DNA of 64,000 nucleotides, taken from assembly GCF_009764265.1 (NCBI RefSeq), contig NZ_RWIR01000077.1:1-64000 (forward strand), given 5' to 3'. Of this stretch, positions 1 through 7,385 are shown in pieces (within the stretch, counting starts at the first letter, position 1; each line of letters begins with the position of its first letter). Made by a program: the position numbers and the translations under genes. The DNA comes from Pseudomonas sp. PB101. Lineage in GTDB: Bacteria; Pseudomonadota; Gammaproteobacteria; Pseudomonadales; Pseudomonadaceae. Below the pieces are notes generated by a model. It was given only the letters and a program-made list of their open reading frames with translations, ran no database searches and was not told where the DNA came from.

Positions 1-7
1 CGTACGG

Positions 8-225
8 CCCCTCGCTTAGGCTCGGGGTTCCTTCGCTCCGGCATTCATCCGGGGGCATCGCCCTCCGGTTGGCTTCGCTGGCACCTACATGCGATGAGTT
101 CGACTGCGTCGAACGGCGCTGCGCGCCCATCCCCGGATGAACACCTCCACTCAGCCTCCCGAGGGGGCGGGTGGATCAAGATCAAGAGCTGCAGGCGAGC
201 TAACGCTCGGCCTGAAGAGTGGTGA
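8..225. repeat. Structured non-coding repeat-like element
   Basis: No credible gene lies here. The stretch is dense in inverted repeats. An 11-bp perfect pair at 44-54 and 131-141 (TTCATCCGGGG / CCCCGGATGAA) encloses about 76 bases, inside which GTTCGA (98-103) pairs with TCGAAC (109-114). Downstream, CGAGC (196-200) and GCTCG (205-209) flank a TAAC loop. The layout resembles a folded RNA or a dispersed intergenic repeat of the P. fluorescens group. That identity is inferred from memory of similar sequences, not from a search. The element may begin before the window, and its strand is unknown. Confidence 0.45.
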
Positions 226-250
226 AGAGCAGTGGGTGTACGCCGATCCT

Positions 251-420
251 CTGTAGGAGCTGGCTTGCCAGCGATGGCGGCCTCACAGCCAACCAATCTC
301 TTGCAGGCATACCCGGATCAACTGTAGGAGCTGGCTTGCTAGCGATGGCGGCCTGCCAGCCAACCAATTCCTCACAGATGTACCCAATCCCCTGTAGGAG
401 CGGGCTTGCCCGCGAAGGCT
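251..420 (+). repeat. Three REP copies in direct tandem
   Basis: Three REP-type palindromes start at 251, 322 and 392, all in the same orientation (CTGTAGGAGCTGGCTTGCCA and variants). The spacing is 70-71 bp. The sequence between copies is also similar (CAGCCAACCAAT follows the first and second copies), so the repeated unit is the REP plus its tail. Single-orientation arrays differ from the inverted REP pairs elsewhere in this window. From 421 to the start codon at 596 I see no gene or repeat, only the leader of the next gene. Confidence 0.8.
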
Positions 421-595
421 GCCCAACAGTCAACAATGTTTATCGCCAATGCCAACCATTCAGACCATTCCCACAAGACTTTCAGCTTGCCCGTCGGAAT
501 CACGATCTCTAGCCTTTGCCCGTTCGCTGCCAATTCAGCGACCGGGACTGCAAGCCCGCGAATAGTCGTTAGGCGCCTACTTTGGGAGCTTCGCA

Positions 596-877
596 ATGAT
601 CAAAGACAGTCCTGATAACTCTGCCTCCGAATCCGAAAAACAAACGAAAACTTCAAACCGCCCCTGCCCAATTTTCACCATCCGCCAAGGCGTCGATTCC
701 GAAACCCTGCTGGTCCATGCCTATGAAACCCTCGCTTCAGCCAATGTAATGGCAACCGAATTGTCGTCTATCCTGACCGGTCCAACCTGCAATCTGGTGC
801 TCGGTATTCAGCAGATGATTGTCCTGGCACAGCTATCTGTGAACGGTGTGCTGGATCATCTTGAATCGCCGCAATAA
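596..877 (+). CDS. DUF3077/DUF6124-like small protein
   Basis: A 93-residue soluble protein with a polar, Ser/Lys-rich first 25 residues and a C-terminal half predicted to be helical (around residues 35-90: LLVHAYETLASANVMATELS and a following hydrophobic helix). It resembles the small DUF3077/DUF6124 proteins that are abundant in Pseudomonas and have no assigned function; this family call is from general resemblance. GGGAG lies 7 bases before the ATG and supports the start. There are no signal peptide or membrane segments. The gene stands alone, with a hairpin terminator directly downstream and REP repeats upstream. Function is unknown. Confidence 0.7.
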   Translation: MIKDSPDNSASESEKQTKTSNRPCPIFTIRQGVDSETLLVHAYETLASANVMATELSSILTGPTCNLVLGIQQMIVLAQLSVNGVLDHLESPQ

Positions 878-885
878 CACAACGA

Positions 886-922
886 AAAAGCCCGCTGAAC
901 CTGTGAAGGTCAGTGGGCTTTT
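886..922 (+). terminator. Rho-independent terminator after the DUF3077-like gene
   Basis: A long stem built from AAAGCCC and GGGCTTT with CTGA/TCAG and CCT/AGG inner pairs around GTGA, followed by TTTT. It starts 8 bases after the stop codon. Confidence 0.75.
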
Positions 923-987
923 GGTTGTTGCCGACGCCTGTGACATGAAATAAGTGGATCTTGCGTCAAGTGTCGATCCGCAGGCTT

Positions 988-1629
988 TTAGGTAGAGGCA
1001 CTGAAACCTGGAAGATTAACAACATCATTAGGCTTCAGTATCAGCTTCGCTGGATGAAGTCCCAGCGACAGTTGGCGCGGGCCATAGGTCTCAAATGAGC
1101 CGACCAGCGTGTAAAGTCGGCCCGGTTTGATCATGGACGGGTCATATTTCAGATAGAAATTAGGTTCCCCGGTCAAGCCGACTCCTTCACACACAAGGGC
1201 CTCGTCGTTCTCATCGCTAACGGGTTCAATCAGCTTTACATACAGTTTCGAGTCGGCAGGGTAACCGATCCTCGGCATCCAGGTCTTTTCCACGGCGATG
1301 TAGCCCACGGGGCTCAAGTAAATGTCTGCATCGTGATCCCCTCCTGCCCAGTGGAATTCTCGATCTATATCCAGCAAGAGCGCGGTGTTCTGGTGGGAGA
1401 TTTTTACGTTGATGACATAGCGACTTCCGACGGCATTCAGGTTTGAATCGACACTGATATCGAAATTGATCGGACGTGCCGAGGGTAGTGTATTACTGCC
1501 CCATATGCCGTGAAGGATCGGCACAGTTCTGTCGGTAATGTTTTGTACTTTGACATTGATGTCGCAGCCTTCCGGTACTTCGTAGTCCGGAGGAAAGTGC
1601 AAGAGCGCGTTGATTCTATGTTGCGTCAT
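988..1629 (-). CDS. Cytoplasmic protein with two YscW/YbaY-like domains
   Basis: A 213-residue protein with no signal peptide or lipobox. The start at 1629 (MTQHRIN) is chosen because AAGGAAAT lies at good spacing, whereas a longer reading frame to 1755 lacks a ribosome site. It appears to contain two copies of the YscW/YbaY beta-sandwich fold (pilotin-like, PF09619 type). Residues 8-105 have PEGCDINVKVQNIT, then PINFDI. Residues 115-205 have ADSKLYVKL, then FYLKYDPSMIKPGRLYTL, which closely parallels FHLNYDPLKVEPNHRYSV in the YbaY-type lipoprotein encoded nearby at 2582-2983. YscW-family members are usually exported lipoproteins, so a double-domain version without an export signal is unusual. 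Function is unknown. Confidence 0.6.
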   Translation of the reverse strand: MTQHRINALLHFPPDYEVPEGCDINVKVQNITDRTVPILHGIWGSNTLPSARPINFDISVDSNLNAVGSRYVINVKISHQNTALLLDIDREFHWAGGDHDADIYLSPVGYIAVEKTWMPRIGYPADSKLYVKLIEPVSDENDEALVCEGVGLTGEPNFYLKYDPSMIKPGRLYTLVGSFETYGPRQLSLGLHPAKLILKPNDVVNLPGFSAST

Positions 1630-1864
1630 AATGATTTCCTTATCCGTTGGTTCGTCGAAATGACGAGCGCTGAGCGTATCCCCAAAGCAATCAAGCTTTG
1701 GTAGGAAAAACTCTCTGTGAGAAGGCGAATCGCAGACGGAATTGATCGGAAACATCCTTGTTTCCGGGAAAGGCGAAGGTCAGTTAAGTTCGACAAAACC
1801 CGCCGCATCTTCACTGCTATGCAGCGCACCGGTTCAGGCTTGCTACCACAGCGGTTCTCGGGGC

Positions 1865-2554
1865 TCAGAGCGTACCAAACACCTTCTTCGCCAAACTGGT
1901 CGCCGCAGCCGCCGGGTTCTGGCGGATGGTTTCTTCCTGTTTGCCGATCATTTCGAACAAGCCATTCAGCGCTTGCTCGGTAACGTAGTTTTCGACGTTG
2001 GCGTTCTTCGCATCCACGACACCCATGGTCGCCGCTTGGCCGGCGAAGGAGTTGTATTGTTGGGCCAGGCCAACCTTGTCGGTGGCTTGCTTGACGATGG
2101 GCAGGAATTTGGCGCGAATCTGTTCGCGGCTGGTCTTGTTCAGGTATTGGGTGGCCGAGTCGTTGCCGCCGCTGAGGATGCCCTTGGCGTCTTCCACGGT
2201 CATTTTTTTCACGGCATCGACGAGGATCGGCTGGGCCTGGGTCACGGCGGTTTCCGCCGCCTTGTTCATGCTGGTTTCCAGTTCATCGACCTGGTCACCC
2301 ATGCCGAACTGCTTCATTTTGCTGGCGACTTTACCCAGTTTGCCCGGCAGTTCGATTTTCACGTCGGGGTTGTTGCTGAAGCCGCCCGGGGTGCCGAGTT
2401 GTTTCACGGCCAGTTGCGCGCCTTGGGTCAGTGCGTCCTTGAGTCCGCCGGTGGCGTCTTTCTGCGACAGGTCGCTGAGGGACAGCGCCAGGGCGCTGGC
2501 AGAAATCATCAAGCCTGCACACAGGCCGGCGAAACGAAGGGTAGGGCGGAACAT
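1865..2554 (-). CDS. DUF4197 periplasmic protein
   Basis: A 229-residue protein with a clear Sec signal peptide (MFRPTLRFAGLCAGLMISAS, cleavage probably after ALA near residue 24). The mature part is mostly helical and matches the DUF4197 family as I know it: LSLSDLSQKDATGGLKDAL at the front and NPAAAATSLAKKVFGTL at the end. Length is typical. The ATG at 2554 is preferred over one 27 bases upstream because AGGAAG precedes it at normal spacing. It follows the YbaY-type lipoprotein gene by 27 bases on the same strand, so the two probably form an operon and act at the envelope. The molecular role of the family is not known. Confidence 0.82.
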   Translation of the reverse strand: MFRPTLRFAGLCAGLMISASALALSLSDLSQKDATGGLKDALTQGAQLAVKQLGTPGGFSNNPDVKIELPGKLGKVASKMKQFGMGDQVDELETSMNKAAETAVTQAQPILVDAVKKMTVEDAKGILSGGNDSATQYLNKTSREQIRAKFLPIVKQATDKVGLAQQYNSFAGQAATMGVVDAKNANVENYVTEQALNGLFEMIGKQEETIRQNPAAAATSLAKKVFGTL

Positions 2555-2581
2555 GGCAACTTCCTTTTTCGAAAAAGACAC

Positions 2582-2983
2582 TTAGTAGCGGGCCGGGTCG
2601 ACACGGACCTTCAGTGGTTGTGGATCGGTACCGTCCAGGCGCACGGCATGATTCTCGGTGGTGATGAACATCAGTTTGCCGTCGACTTCAATGCGCGCGC
2701 TCACCGAGTAACGGTGGTTGGGCTCTACCTTCAGCGGGTCGTAGTTGAGATGGAAGGCCAATGGCACCTGGCCTTGGACCTGGCCGCGCTGTTCGTCGAT
2801 GACCTTCGCCGGGGCATCGGCGAGTGAGATGTCCTGCAGGCTGACGCTGAGGATCGCGGTCGGTGGCAGGGCGATGCGTTGCAGGTAGAAGACTTCGCCA
2901 TCGAGGGAGGCCTTGGGCGCCGGTGTCGGGTGCTGGCAGGCTGTCAGCAGGACGGCGGCTGCGATAAGTGGCAGTTTTTTCAT
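2582..2983 (-). CDS. YbaY-family lipoprotein (YscW domain)
   Basis: A 133-residue lipoprotein. Residues 1-15 form a signal with lipobox LLTAC (Cys16 lipidated), followed by a Pro-rich linker. One YscW/YbaY beta-sandwich domain (about residues 28-130) holds LSVSLQDISLADAPAKVI and YDPLKVEPNHRYSV. Proteins of this family include YbaY and the type III secretion pilotins, but no secretion genes are nearby, so a general envelope role is more likely. GGAGATC lies before the ATG. It is the first gene of a probable two-gene unit with the DUF4197 gene. Confidence 0.85.
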   Translation of the reverse strand: MKKLPLIAAAVLLTACQHPTPAPKASLDGEVFYLQRIALPPTAILSVSLQDISLADAPAKVIDEQRGQVQGQVPLAFHLNYDPLKVEPNHRYSVSARIEVDGKLMFITTENHAVRLDGTDPQPLKVRVDPARY

Positions 2984-3034
2984 GGGGGGATCTCCGTATC
3001 GAGGGCATCAGAACCGACTGGCGCCCTGATCAAT

Positions 3035-5539
3035 TTAGACGGTTTCGACCGGGGGAGCGGGTTGGTCCGCCGCATCTTCACTGCGATGCACCGCCACCTG
3101 ACGGATCGACAGACGAATATCCGCCGGCAACACCCGTTTGGCCGCGCCTTCAGCCAGTTCGCCGAGCAGTTCGTGATAGCTCAACTTGCCCGCTTCATCG
3201 CGCTTGAGCACTTCGAGGTCGAGCATCGTCTGGATGAAGTGGCGGAACAGGCTCTTGTCGAAGAACTCCGGGGCGTTCAGGCCGTGCAGGATCGACAGGC
3301 GCTGGGCCATGACCGTGCACAGGTCTTCCAGTTCTTCGGCGCTGATGCTGTTCTGGCCGCTGTTGAGCAGCAGGGACACGGTCATGTAGAAGCGCTGCAG
3401 GGTCTGGGCGATGCTTTTCGACAGCAGGGTCAGCAACACGAAATGCCGTGAGCTTGGCGCCGGGCGCAGGTACACGTTGTTCTCGAAACGCAGCAGGCCT
3501 TGCTCGACGAACGCTTCGAGCCACTGGTCGATCACCGCATCGAGTTCGTCCAGCGACCAGCGAATGAACAGCTCCGCTTGCAGGTACGGATACAGCGCGC
3601 GGGTGTAGCGCAGGATCTGTTCGCGGCTCATGCGCGAGGCGCTCTGGAAGAAGCTCGCCAGCAACGCCGGCAGGGCGAAGATGTGCAGCACGTTGTTGCG
3701 GTAGTAGGTCATCAGGACGGCGTTCTGCTCGTCCAGATACAGGATCTTGCCCAAGGCATCGCTCTGCTCGGACAGCAGGTCCATGTCCTTCACATGCTCG
3801 ATCAGCGCGCGGCCGTCACCTTCCGGCAGGGTGGTGTGCGGCGAGTACGGCACTTTGCGCAGCAACGCCAGATACAGGTCCAGCACCCGCGCCATGGCAC
3901 GGTCGTCCAGGGCCAGGCGGCTGGTGGACAGCAGCGCCAGGGCAACGAGGTTGACCGGGTTGATTGCCGCCGCTTCGTTCAGGTGCTGCGCAACTTTCTC
4001 GCCGAGGCGGTTGGTGGTCTCGTTGAGCCAGGCCGGCCTGAACTGCGGGCCGAGTTCCTGTTGGCGCCAGTCCGGCTGTTCGCTGTCGAGGAATTCCGCC
4101 AGTTTGATCGGCTCGCCGAAGTTCACTGCCACCTGGCCGAAGCGCTGCTTGAGTGCGCCGATGACTTTGAAAATATCGAAGATCGATTCTTTCTTCTTGG
4201 CTGCGCCGCGCAACTCGCCAAGATAGGTTCGACCCTCCAGTACGCGCTCGTAGCCGATGTACACCGGCACGAAGACGATCGGCATGCGCGACGAACGCAG
4301 GAAGCTGCGCAGGGTGATCGCCAGCATCCCGGTCTTCGGTTGCAGCATGCGCCCGGTGCGCGAGCGGCCACCCTCGACGAAGTACTCCACCGGGAAGCCC
4401 TTGGTGAACAGGGTGTGCAAGTATTCGTTGAACACCGAGGTGTACAGCGGATTGCCCTTGAACGTGCGGCGCATGAAGAAGGCGCCGCCGCGACGCAGCA
4501 GGCCGCCGATCACCGGCATGTTCAGGTTGATGCCGGCGGCGATGTGCGGCGGGGTCAGGCCGTTGCGGAACAGCAGATAGGACAGCAGCAGATAGTCGAT
4601 GTGGCTGCGGTGGCACGGCACGTAGATCACTTCGTGACCCTGGGCGACCTTCTGCACGCCTTCGATGTGGTTGACCTTGATGCCGTCGTAGATCTTGTTC
4701 CAGAACCAGCTCAGCACCACCTCCATGAAACGGATCGCCGTGTAGGTGTAGTCCGAGGCGATTTCGTTGCCATAGCGCAGGGCCTGGGCCTTGGCTTTTT
4801 CCGGGGAGATGTTCTCGCGCTCGGCTTCGTCGAGGATCGCTTGCTTGACCATCGGCTGGTTCAGCAGGCCCTTGACCAGGTTGCGCCGGTGGGAAATGTC
4901 CGGGCCGATGACCGCAGCCTTGAGGTTGCGGAAGTGCACCCGCAGGATGCGTTGGGCCATGCGCACGGTGCGCTCGTGGCCCTTGTTGTGGTCGATCAGT
5001 TCGCGCAGGTGGATCGGTGCGGAGAACTGCACGCGGGTCTTGCGCCCCAGGACGATGATGCTCAGCAGGCGACGCAGGCGCCCGGTAACGGCCCAGCTGT
5101 CGGCGAACAGGAGTTTCCACGGGCTGTTTTCGCTGTCCGGCGACTGGCCCCAGAACACGCTGACCGGAATGATCTGCGCGTCTTCGGCGGCGTTCTGGCT
5201 CAGGGCACTGACCAGGCGGGTCAGTGTCGGCGGCGCGCCGCGCTTGTCCTGGCGGCCGAGCCAGTCAGGGTCCGGCGTCAGGTAGAAGAACGCGGCAGGT
5301 TCCAGCAGGTTGCCTACCGATACCGGCAGTACCGGCCGCGGCAGGCCGGCCTTGCTGCATTCGGTGTCGACCACGGCGAGGTCGGTCAGCGAAGGGTTTT
5401 GCAGGACGTAGAACACCGGACGACTGCGGTCGAGGTTGAGGGTGAACGACGACTGGTTGATCGTCTCCGAGCGAACCCAGAGGTACAGCAGTCGGCGCAG
5501 GGTGCCAAACACAAGACGGCGGAACGGGGAGCGGGTCAT
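3035..5539 (-). CDS. plsB: Glycerol-3-phosphate 1-O-acyltransferase PlsB
   Basis: An 834-residue inner-membrane enzyme, the expected size for PlsB. It acylates sn-glycerol 3-phosphate at position 1 from acyl-ACP or acyl-CoA, the first step of phospholipid synthesis. The HX4D catalytic motif is HRSHID (His310, Asp315). Acyltransferase block III follows as FVEGGRSRTG (387-396), then the PKTGM block near 403. There is no cleavable signal. The start ATG has only a weak AGAAG upstream. The gene is divergent from the cold-shock gene at 5776, and the 236-bp gap holds that gene's promoter. Confidence 0.97.
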   Translation of the reverse strand: MTRSPFRRLVFGTLRRLLYLWVRSETINQSSFTLNLDRSRPVFYVLQNPSLTDLAVVDTECSKAGLPRPVLPVSVGNLLEPAAFFYLTPDPDWLGRQDKRGAPPTLTRLVSALSQNAAEDAQIIPVSVFWGQSPDSENSPWKLLFADSWAVTGRLRRLLSIIVLGRKTRVQFSAPIHLRELIDHNKGHERTVRMAQRILRVHFRNLKAAVIGPDISHRRNLVKGLLNQPMVKQAILDEAERENISPEKAKAQALRYGNEIASDYTYTAIRFMEVVLSWFWNKIYDGIKVNHIEGVQKVAQGHEVIYVPCHRSHIDYLLLSYLLFRNGLTPPHIAAGINLNMPVIGGLLRRGGAFFMRRTFKGNPLYTSVFNEYLHTLFTKGFPVEYFVEGGRSRTGRMLQPKTGMLAITLRSFLRSSRMPIVFVPVYIGYERVLEGRTYLGELRGAAKKKESIFDIFKVIGALKQRFGQVAVNFGEPIKLAEFLDSEQPDWRQQELGPQFRPAWLNETTNRLGEKVAQHLNEAAAINPVNLVALALLSTSRLALDDRAMARVLDLYLALLRKVPYSPHTTLPEGDGRALIEHVKDMDLLSEQSDALGKILYLDEQNAVLMTYYRNNVLHIFALPALLASFFQSASRMSREQILRYTRALYPYLQAELFIRWSLDELDAVIDQWLEAFVEQGLLRFENNVYLRPAPSSRHFVLLTLLSKSIAQTLQRFYMTVSLLLNSGQNSISAEELEDLCTVMAQRLSILHGLNAPEFFDKSLFRHFIQTMLDLEVLKRDEAGKLSYHELLGELAEGAAKRVLPADIRLSIRQVAVHRSEDAADQPAPPVETV

Positions 5540-5641
5540 ACGGCTTCTGCATGAGTGAATAAAACCGAGCGTTTGCTCGGGAGGCCGATAGTGTGCCGTA
5601 TTCGCTTAAAATCGGCAAAAAAGCACCGAAGTAATCTCCTG

Positions 5642-5669
5642 TTGAGAGTTTTAACGTCTGTCATATACT
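5642..5669 (+). promoter_or_regulatory. Sigma-70-type promoter of the cold-shock gene
   Basis: TTGAGA (5642-5647) and TATACT (5664-5669) are separated by 16 bases, followed by a GC-rich discriminator. This gives a 5' leader of about 100 nt before the ATG at 5776, as is usual for cold-shock mRNAs. Inferred from sequence only. Confidence 0.55.
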
Positions 5670-5775
5670 CGGCCGTCTGCTGTCGGTGCCCTTTTAGGGA
5701 CGTCGCACGCAGAAAGACGTTCCCGAGGCTTTCCTGCGAAAAGCCCGATCAATAATAAAAAGGGAGTATGAACAA

Positions 5776-5985
5776 ATGGCAACACGCGAAACCGGCAACG
5801 TGAAGTGGTTCAACGACGCCAAGGGCTACGGCTTCATTCAGCGCGAGGACGGGGTGGACGTGTTCGTGCACTACCGCGCCATTCGTGGCGAAGGCCACCG
5901 TTCGCTGACCGAAGGCCAGCAGGTTGAATACGCAGTGGTGGAAGGGCAGAAGGGGTTGCAGGCTGAGGATGTGGTGGGGTTGTAA
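5776..5985 (+). CDS. Cold-shock domain protein (CspA family)
   Basis: A 69-residue single cold-shock (OB-fold) domain that binds single-stranded RNA/DNA. RNP1 is KGYGFI (16-21) and RNP2 is VFVHY (29-33), with the usual KWFN (10-13) start. The RNP2 end and loop (HYRAIRGEGHRSL) place it with the variant Pseudomonas CSPs rather than with classical CspA. AGGGAG at 5761-5766 supports the start; an ATG at 5768 is out of frame and probably unused. A long untranslated leader precedes it and a REPIN follows. Confidence 0.92.
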   Translation: MATRETGNVKWFNDAKGYGFIQREDGVDVFVHYRAIRGEGHRSLTEGQQVEYAVVEGQKGLQAEDVVGL

Positions 5986-6012
5986 CCAGAATCTTCAGAA
6001 CACCCAAAAACA

Positions 6013-6104
6013 CTGTGGGAGCGAGCTTGCTCGCGATGAGGTCCTTTCAGCCAACGTAGATGTTGAATGTAAGTCCGCTATCGCGAGCAAGCTCGCTCCC
6101 ACAG
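6013..6104. repeat. REPIN (inverted REP pair, GTGGGAG type)
   Basis: Arm CTGTGGGAGCGAGCTTGCTC at 6013 and its reverse complement ending CTCCCACAG at 6104 surround a spacer containing TCAGCCAACGTAGATGTTGA. It lies between the convergent csp and 6123-6500 genes, and no other terminator is visible there. Confidence 0.9.
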
Positions 6105-6122
6105 GTTTTGTGTATTGCTTTG

Positions 6123-6500
6123 TTATGCAGTTTTCCAGGTGATTTCTTCTTCACCGTCAGCGCTGATGCGAATCCAGCGGTCTGCTGTCTCTTCGCCTTC
6201 TTCCTCGACCCACGTTCCCGGTGCGCAACGCACTTCGACGTTGAGCGCGGCAAACGCAGCGCGGGCGCAGGCGATGTCGTCTTCCCACGGGGTTGCGTCG
6301 CTTTCCAGGTACAGGCTGTTCCACTTTCCTACGGCTTTTGGCAGCCAGGTCACCGGGACGTTGCCGGCCTTGCACTTGTACGTCTGGCCTTTCTGGATCC
6401 AGTCGGTGCACGGGCCCAATGCCGCAGCGAGCCAGGCGGAAATGGCTTTGTGGTCGACGTCGGCGTCTTTCAGGTAAATCTCGATATCGGGTTGGCGCAT
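6123..6500 (-). CDS. Conserved hypothetical protein, 125 aa
   Basis: A soluble acidic protein of 125 residues with two Cys residues before the C-terminal part and many Trp (SAWLAAALG, TWLPKAVGKWNSLYLES, RWIRISADGEEEITWKT). There are no signal, membrane segment or recognised domain. I recall similar proteins next to rlmA in other Pseudomonas genomes but no function for them. The start at 6500 has GAGGA at good spacing; a longer frame to 6572 lacks one. It lies 75 bases downstream of rlmA on the same strand and may be co-transcribed with dapE-rlmA. Confidence 0.65.
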   Translation of the reverse strand: MRQPDIEIYLKDADVDHKAISAWLAAALGPCTDWIQKGQTYKCKAGNVPVTWLPKAVGKWNSLYLESDATPWEDDIACARAAFAALNVEVRCAPGTWVEEEGEETADRWIRISADGEEEITWKTA

Positions 6501-6575
6501 GGATGTCCTCACTGCGTGTCTGAAAAATCCATTCGCGGATTTAGCCGGTTTCGGGCATTCGCCCGGAACCAAAAG

Positions 6576-7385
6576 TTATTGAAGAACGAAATAATCGTAG
6601 CGCATTGATACGGTGGTCTCGAACGGCTCGGCCTGTTCGATAACCGCTGTCCGGCGCTCGGCACTGGCACGCCAGCCGTGGGGCGTCATCGCCAGCAGGT
6701 TGGCGCGGTCCTGCGGCTTGTCTAGCGTCAGCTTGAACGTCAACGTCTCGCTGTGGGCCAGCGCCATGCCTTTCGGCACCAGGTCCAGGTGCTTGTCGTC
6801 AATGTACTCGCGGACCTCGTCGTACAGCCGCTCGCGCAGTTCCATCAGGTGGCCGCTGGTCGGCCCGACTTTCATCAAGCCGCCGCCGACGCTGAGCAGG
6901 CGCTTGGCCTCGTCCCAGTCCAGCGGGCTGAAGACGCTCGCCAGGAACTGGCAGCTGCCGGAAGCCAACGGCACCCGCGCCATGCTGGCGATCAACCAGG
7001 TGAGCTTCGGGTTGCGTTTGCAGGCACGTTTGACCGCTTCGCGGGAGATGTCCAGCGCGTAGCCGTCAGCGTCCGGCAAGGCATCGGCGATCTGCGCGGT
7101 GTAGTAACCCTCGCCGCAACCGATATCGACCCAGCGCGCTGGCGCGTAACCGGCTGCGAGCTCGGCCAGACGCTTGGCCACCGGCGCGTAATGGCCCGCG
7201 TTCAAGAAGTCGCGGCGAGCCTCGACCATCGCCTGGTTATCCCCAGGGTCGCGGCTATTCTTGTGCTGCACCGGCAACAGGTTCAGGTAACCCTGGCGCG
7301 CGCGGTCGAACCGATGCCCGGCGGGGCAGGCCACGCCGTTGTCCACCGCATTGAGCGGCTCACTGCAGATCGGGCACGCAAGCAT
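6576..7385 (-). CDS. rlmA: 23S rRNA (guanine-N1)-methyltransferase RlmA
   Basis: A 269-residue class I SAM methyltransferase that modifies N1 of G745 (E. coli numbering) in 23S rRNA helix 35. An N-terminal zinc-binding module has Cys4, Cys7, Cys20 and His24 (CPIC, CPAGHRFD), as in RlmA. The SAM-binding glycine motif is VDIGCGEG (86-93). Its start overlaps the last base of dapE, so the two are translationally linked. Sister enzymes RlmAII methylate G748, but proteobacterial context favours RlmAI. Confidence 0.93.
   Translation of the reverse strand: MLACPICSEPLNAVDNGVACPAGHRFDRARQGYLNLLPVQHKNSRDPGDNQAMVEARRDFLNAGHYAPVAKRLAELAAGYAPARWVDIGCGEGYYTAQIADALPDADGYALDISREAVKRACKRNPKLTWLIASMARVPLASGSCQFLASVFSPLDWDEAKRLLSVGGGLMKVGPTSGHLMELRERLYDEVREYIDDKHLDLVPKGMALAHSETLTFKLTLDKPQDRANLLAMTPHGWRASAERRTAVIEQAEPFETTVSMRYDYFVLQ

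Noticed and set aside
251..420. Possible CRISPR-like array because of regular 70-bp spacing.
   Set aside because: Only three units, the repeats are REP palindromes, and the intervening sequences resemble each other rather than being unique spacers; no cas genes.
45..615. Small frames at the left end (for example 45-296, 200-436, 219-512).
   Set aside because: They translate the structured element and REPs (peptides with ASKPAPT-like repeats), lack ribosome sites and overlap on both strands.
3500..5554. A 684-residue reading frame antisense to plsB, and similar long antisense frames opposite ndvB, dnaE, pyrG, bamA and eno.
   Set aside because: They are complements of strongly supported genes in GC-rich DNA, have low-complexity Gln/Arg/His/Val composition and no ribosome sites.
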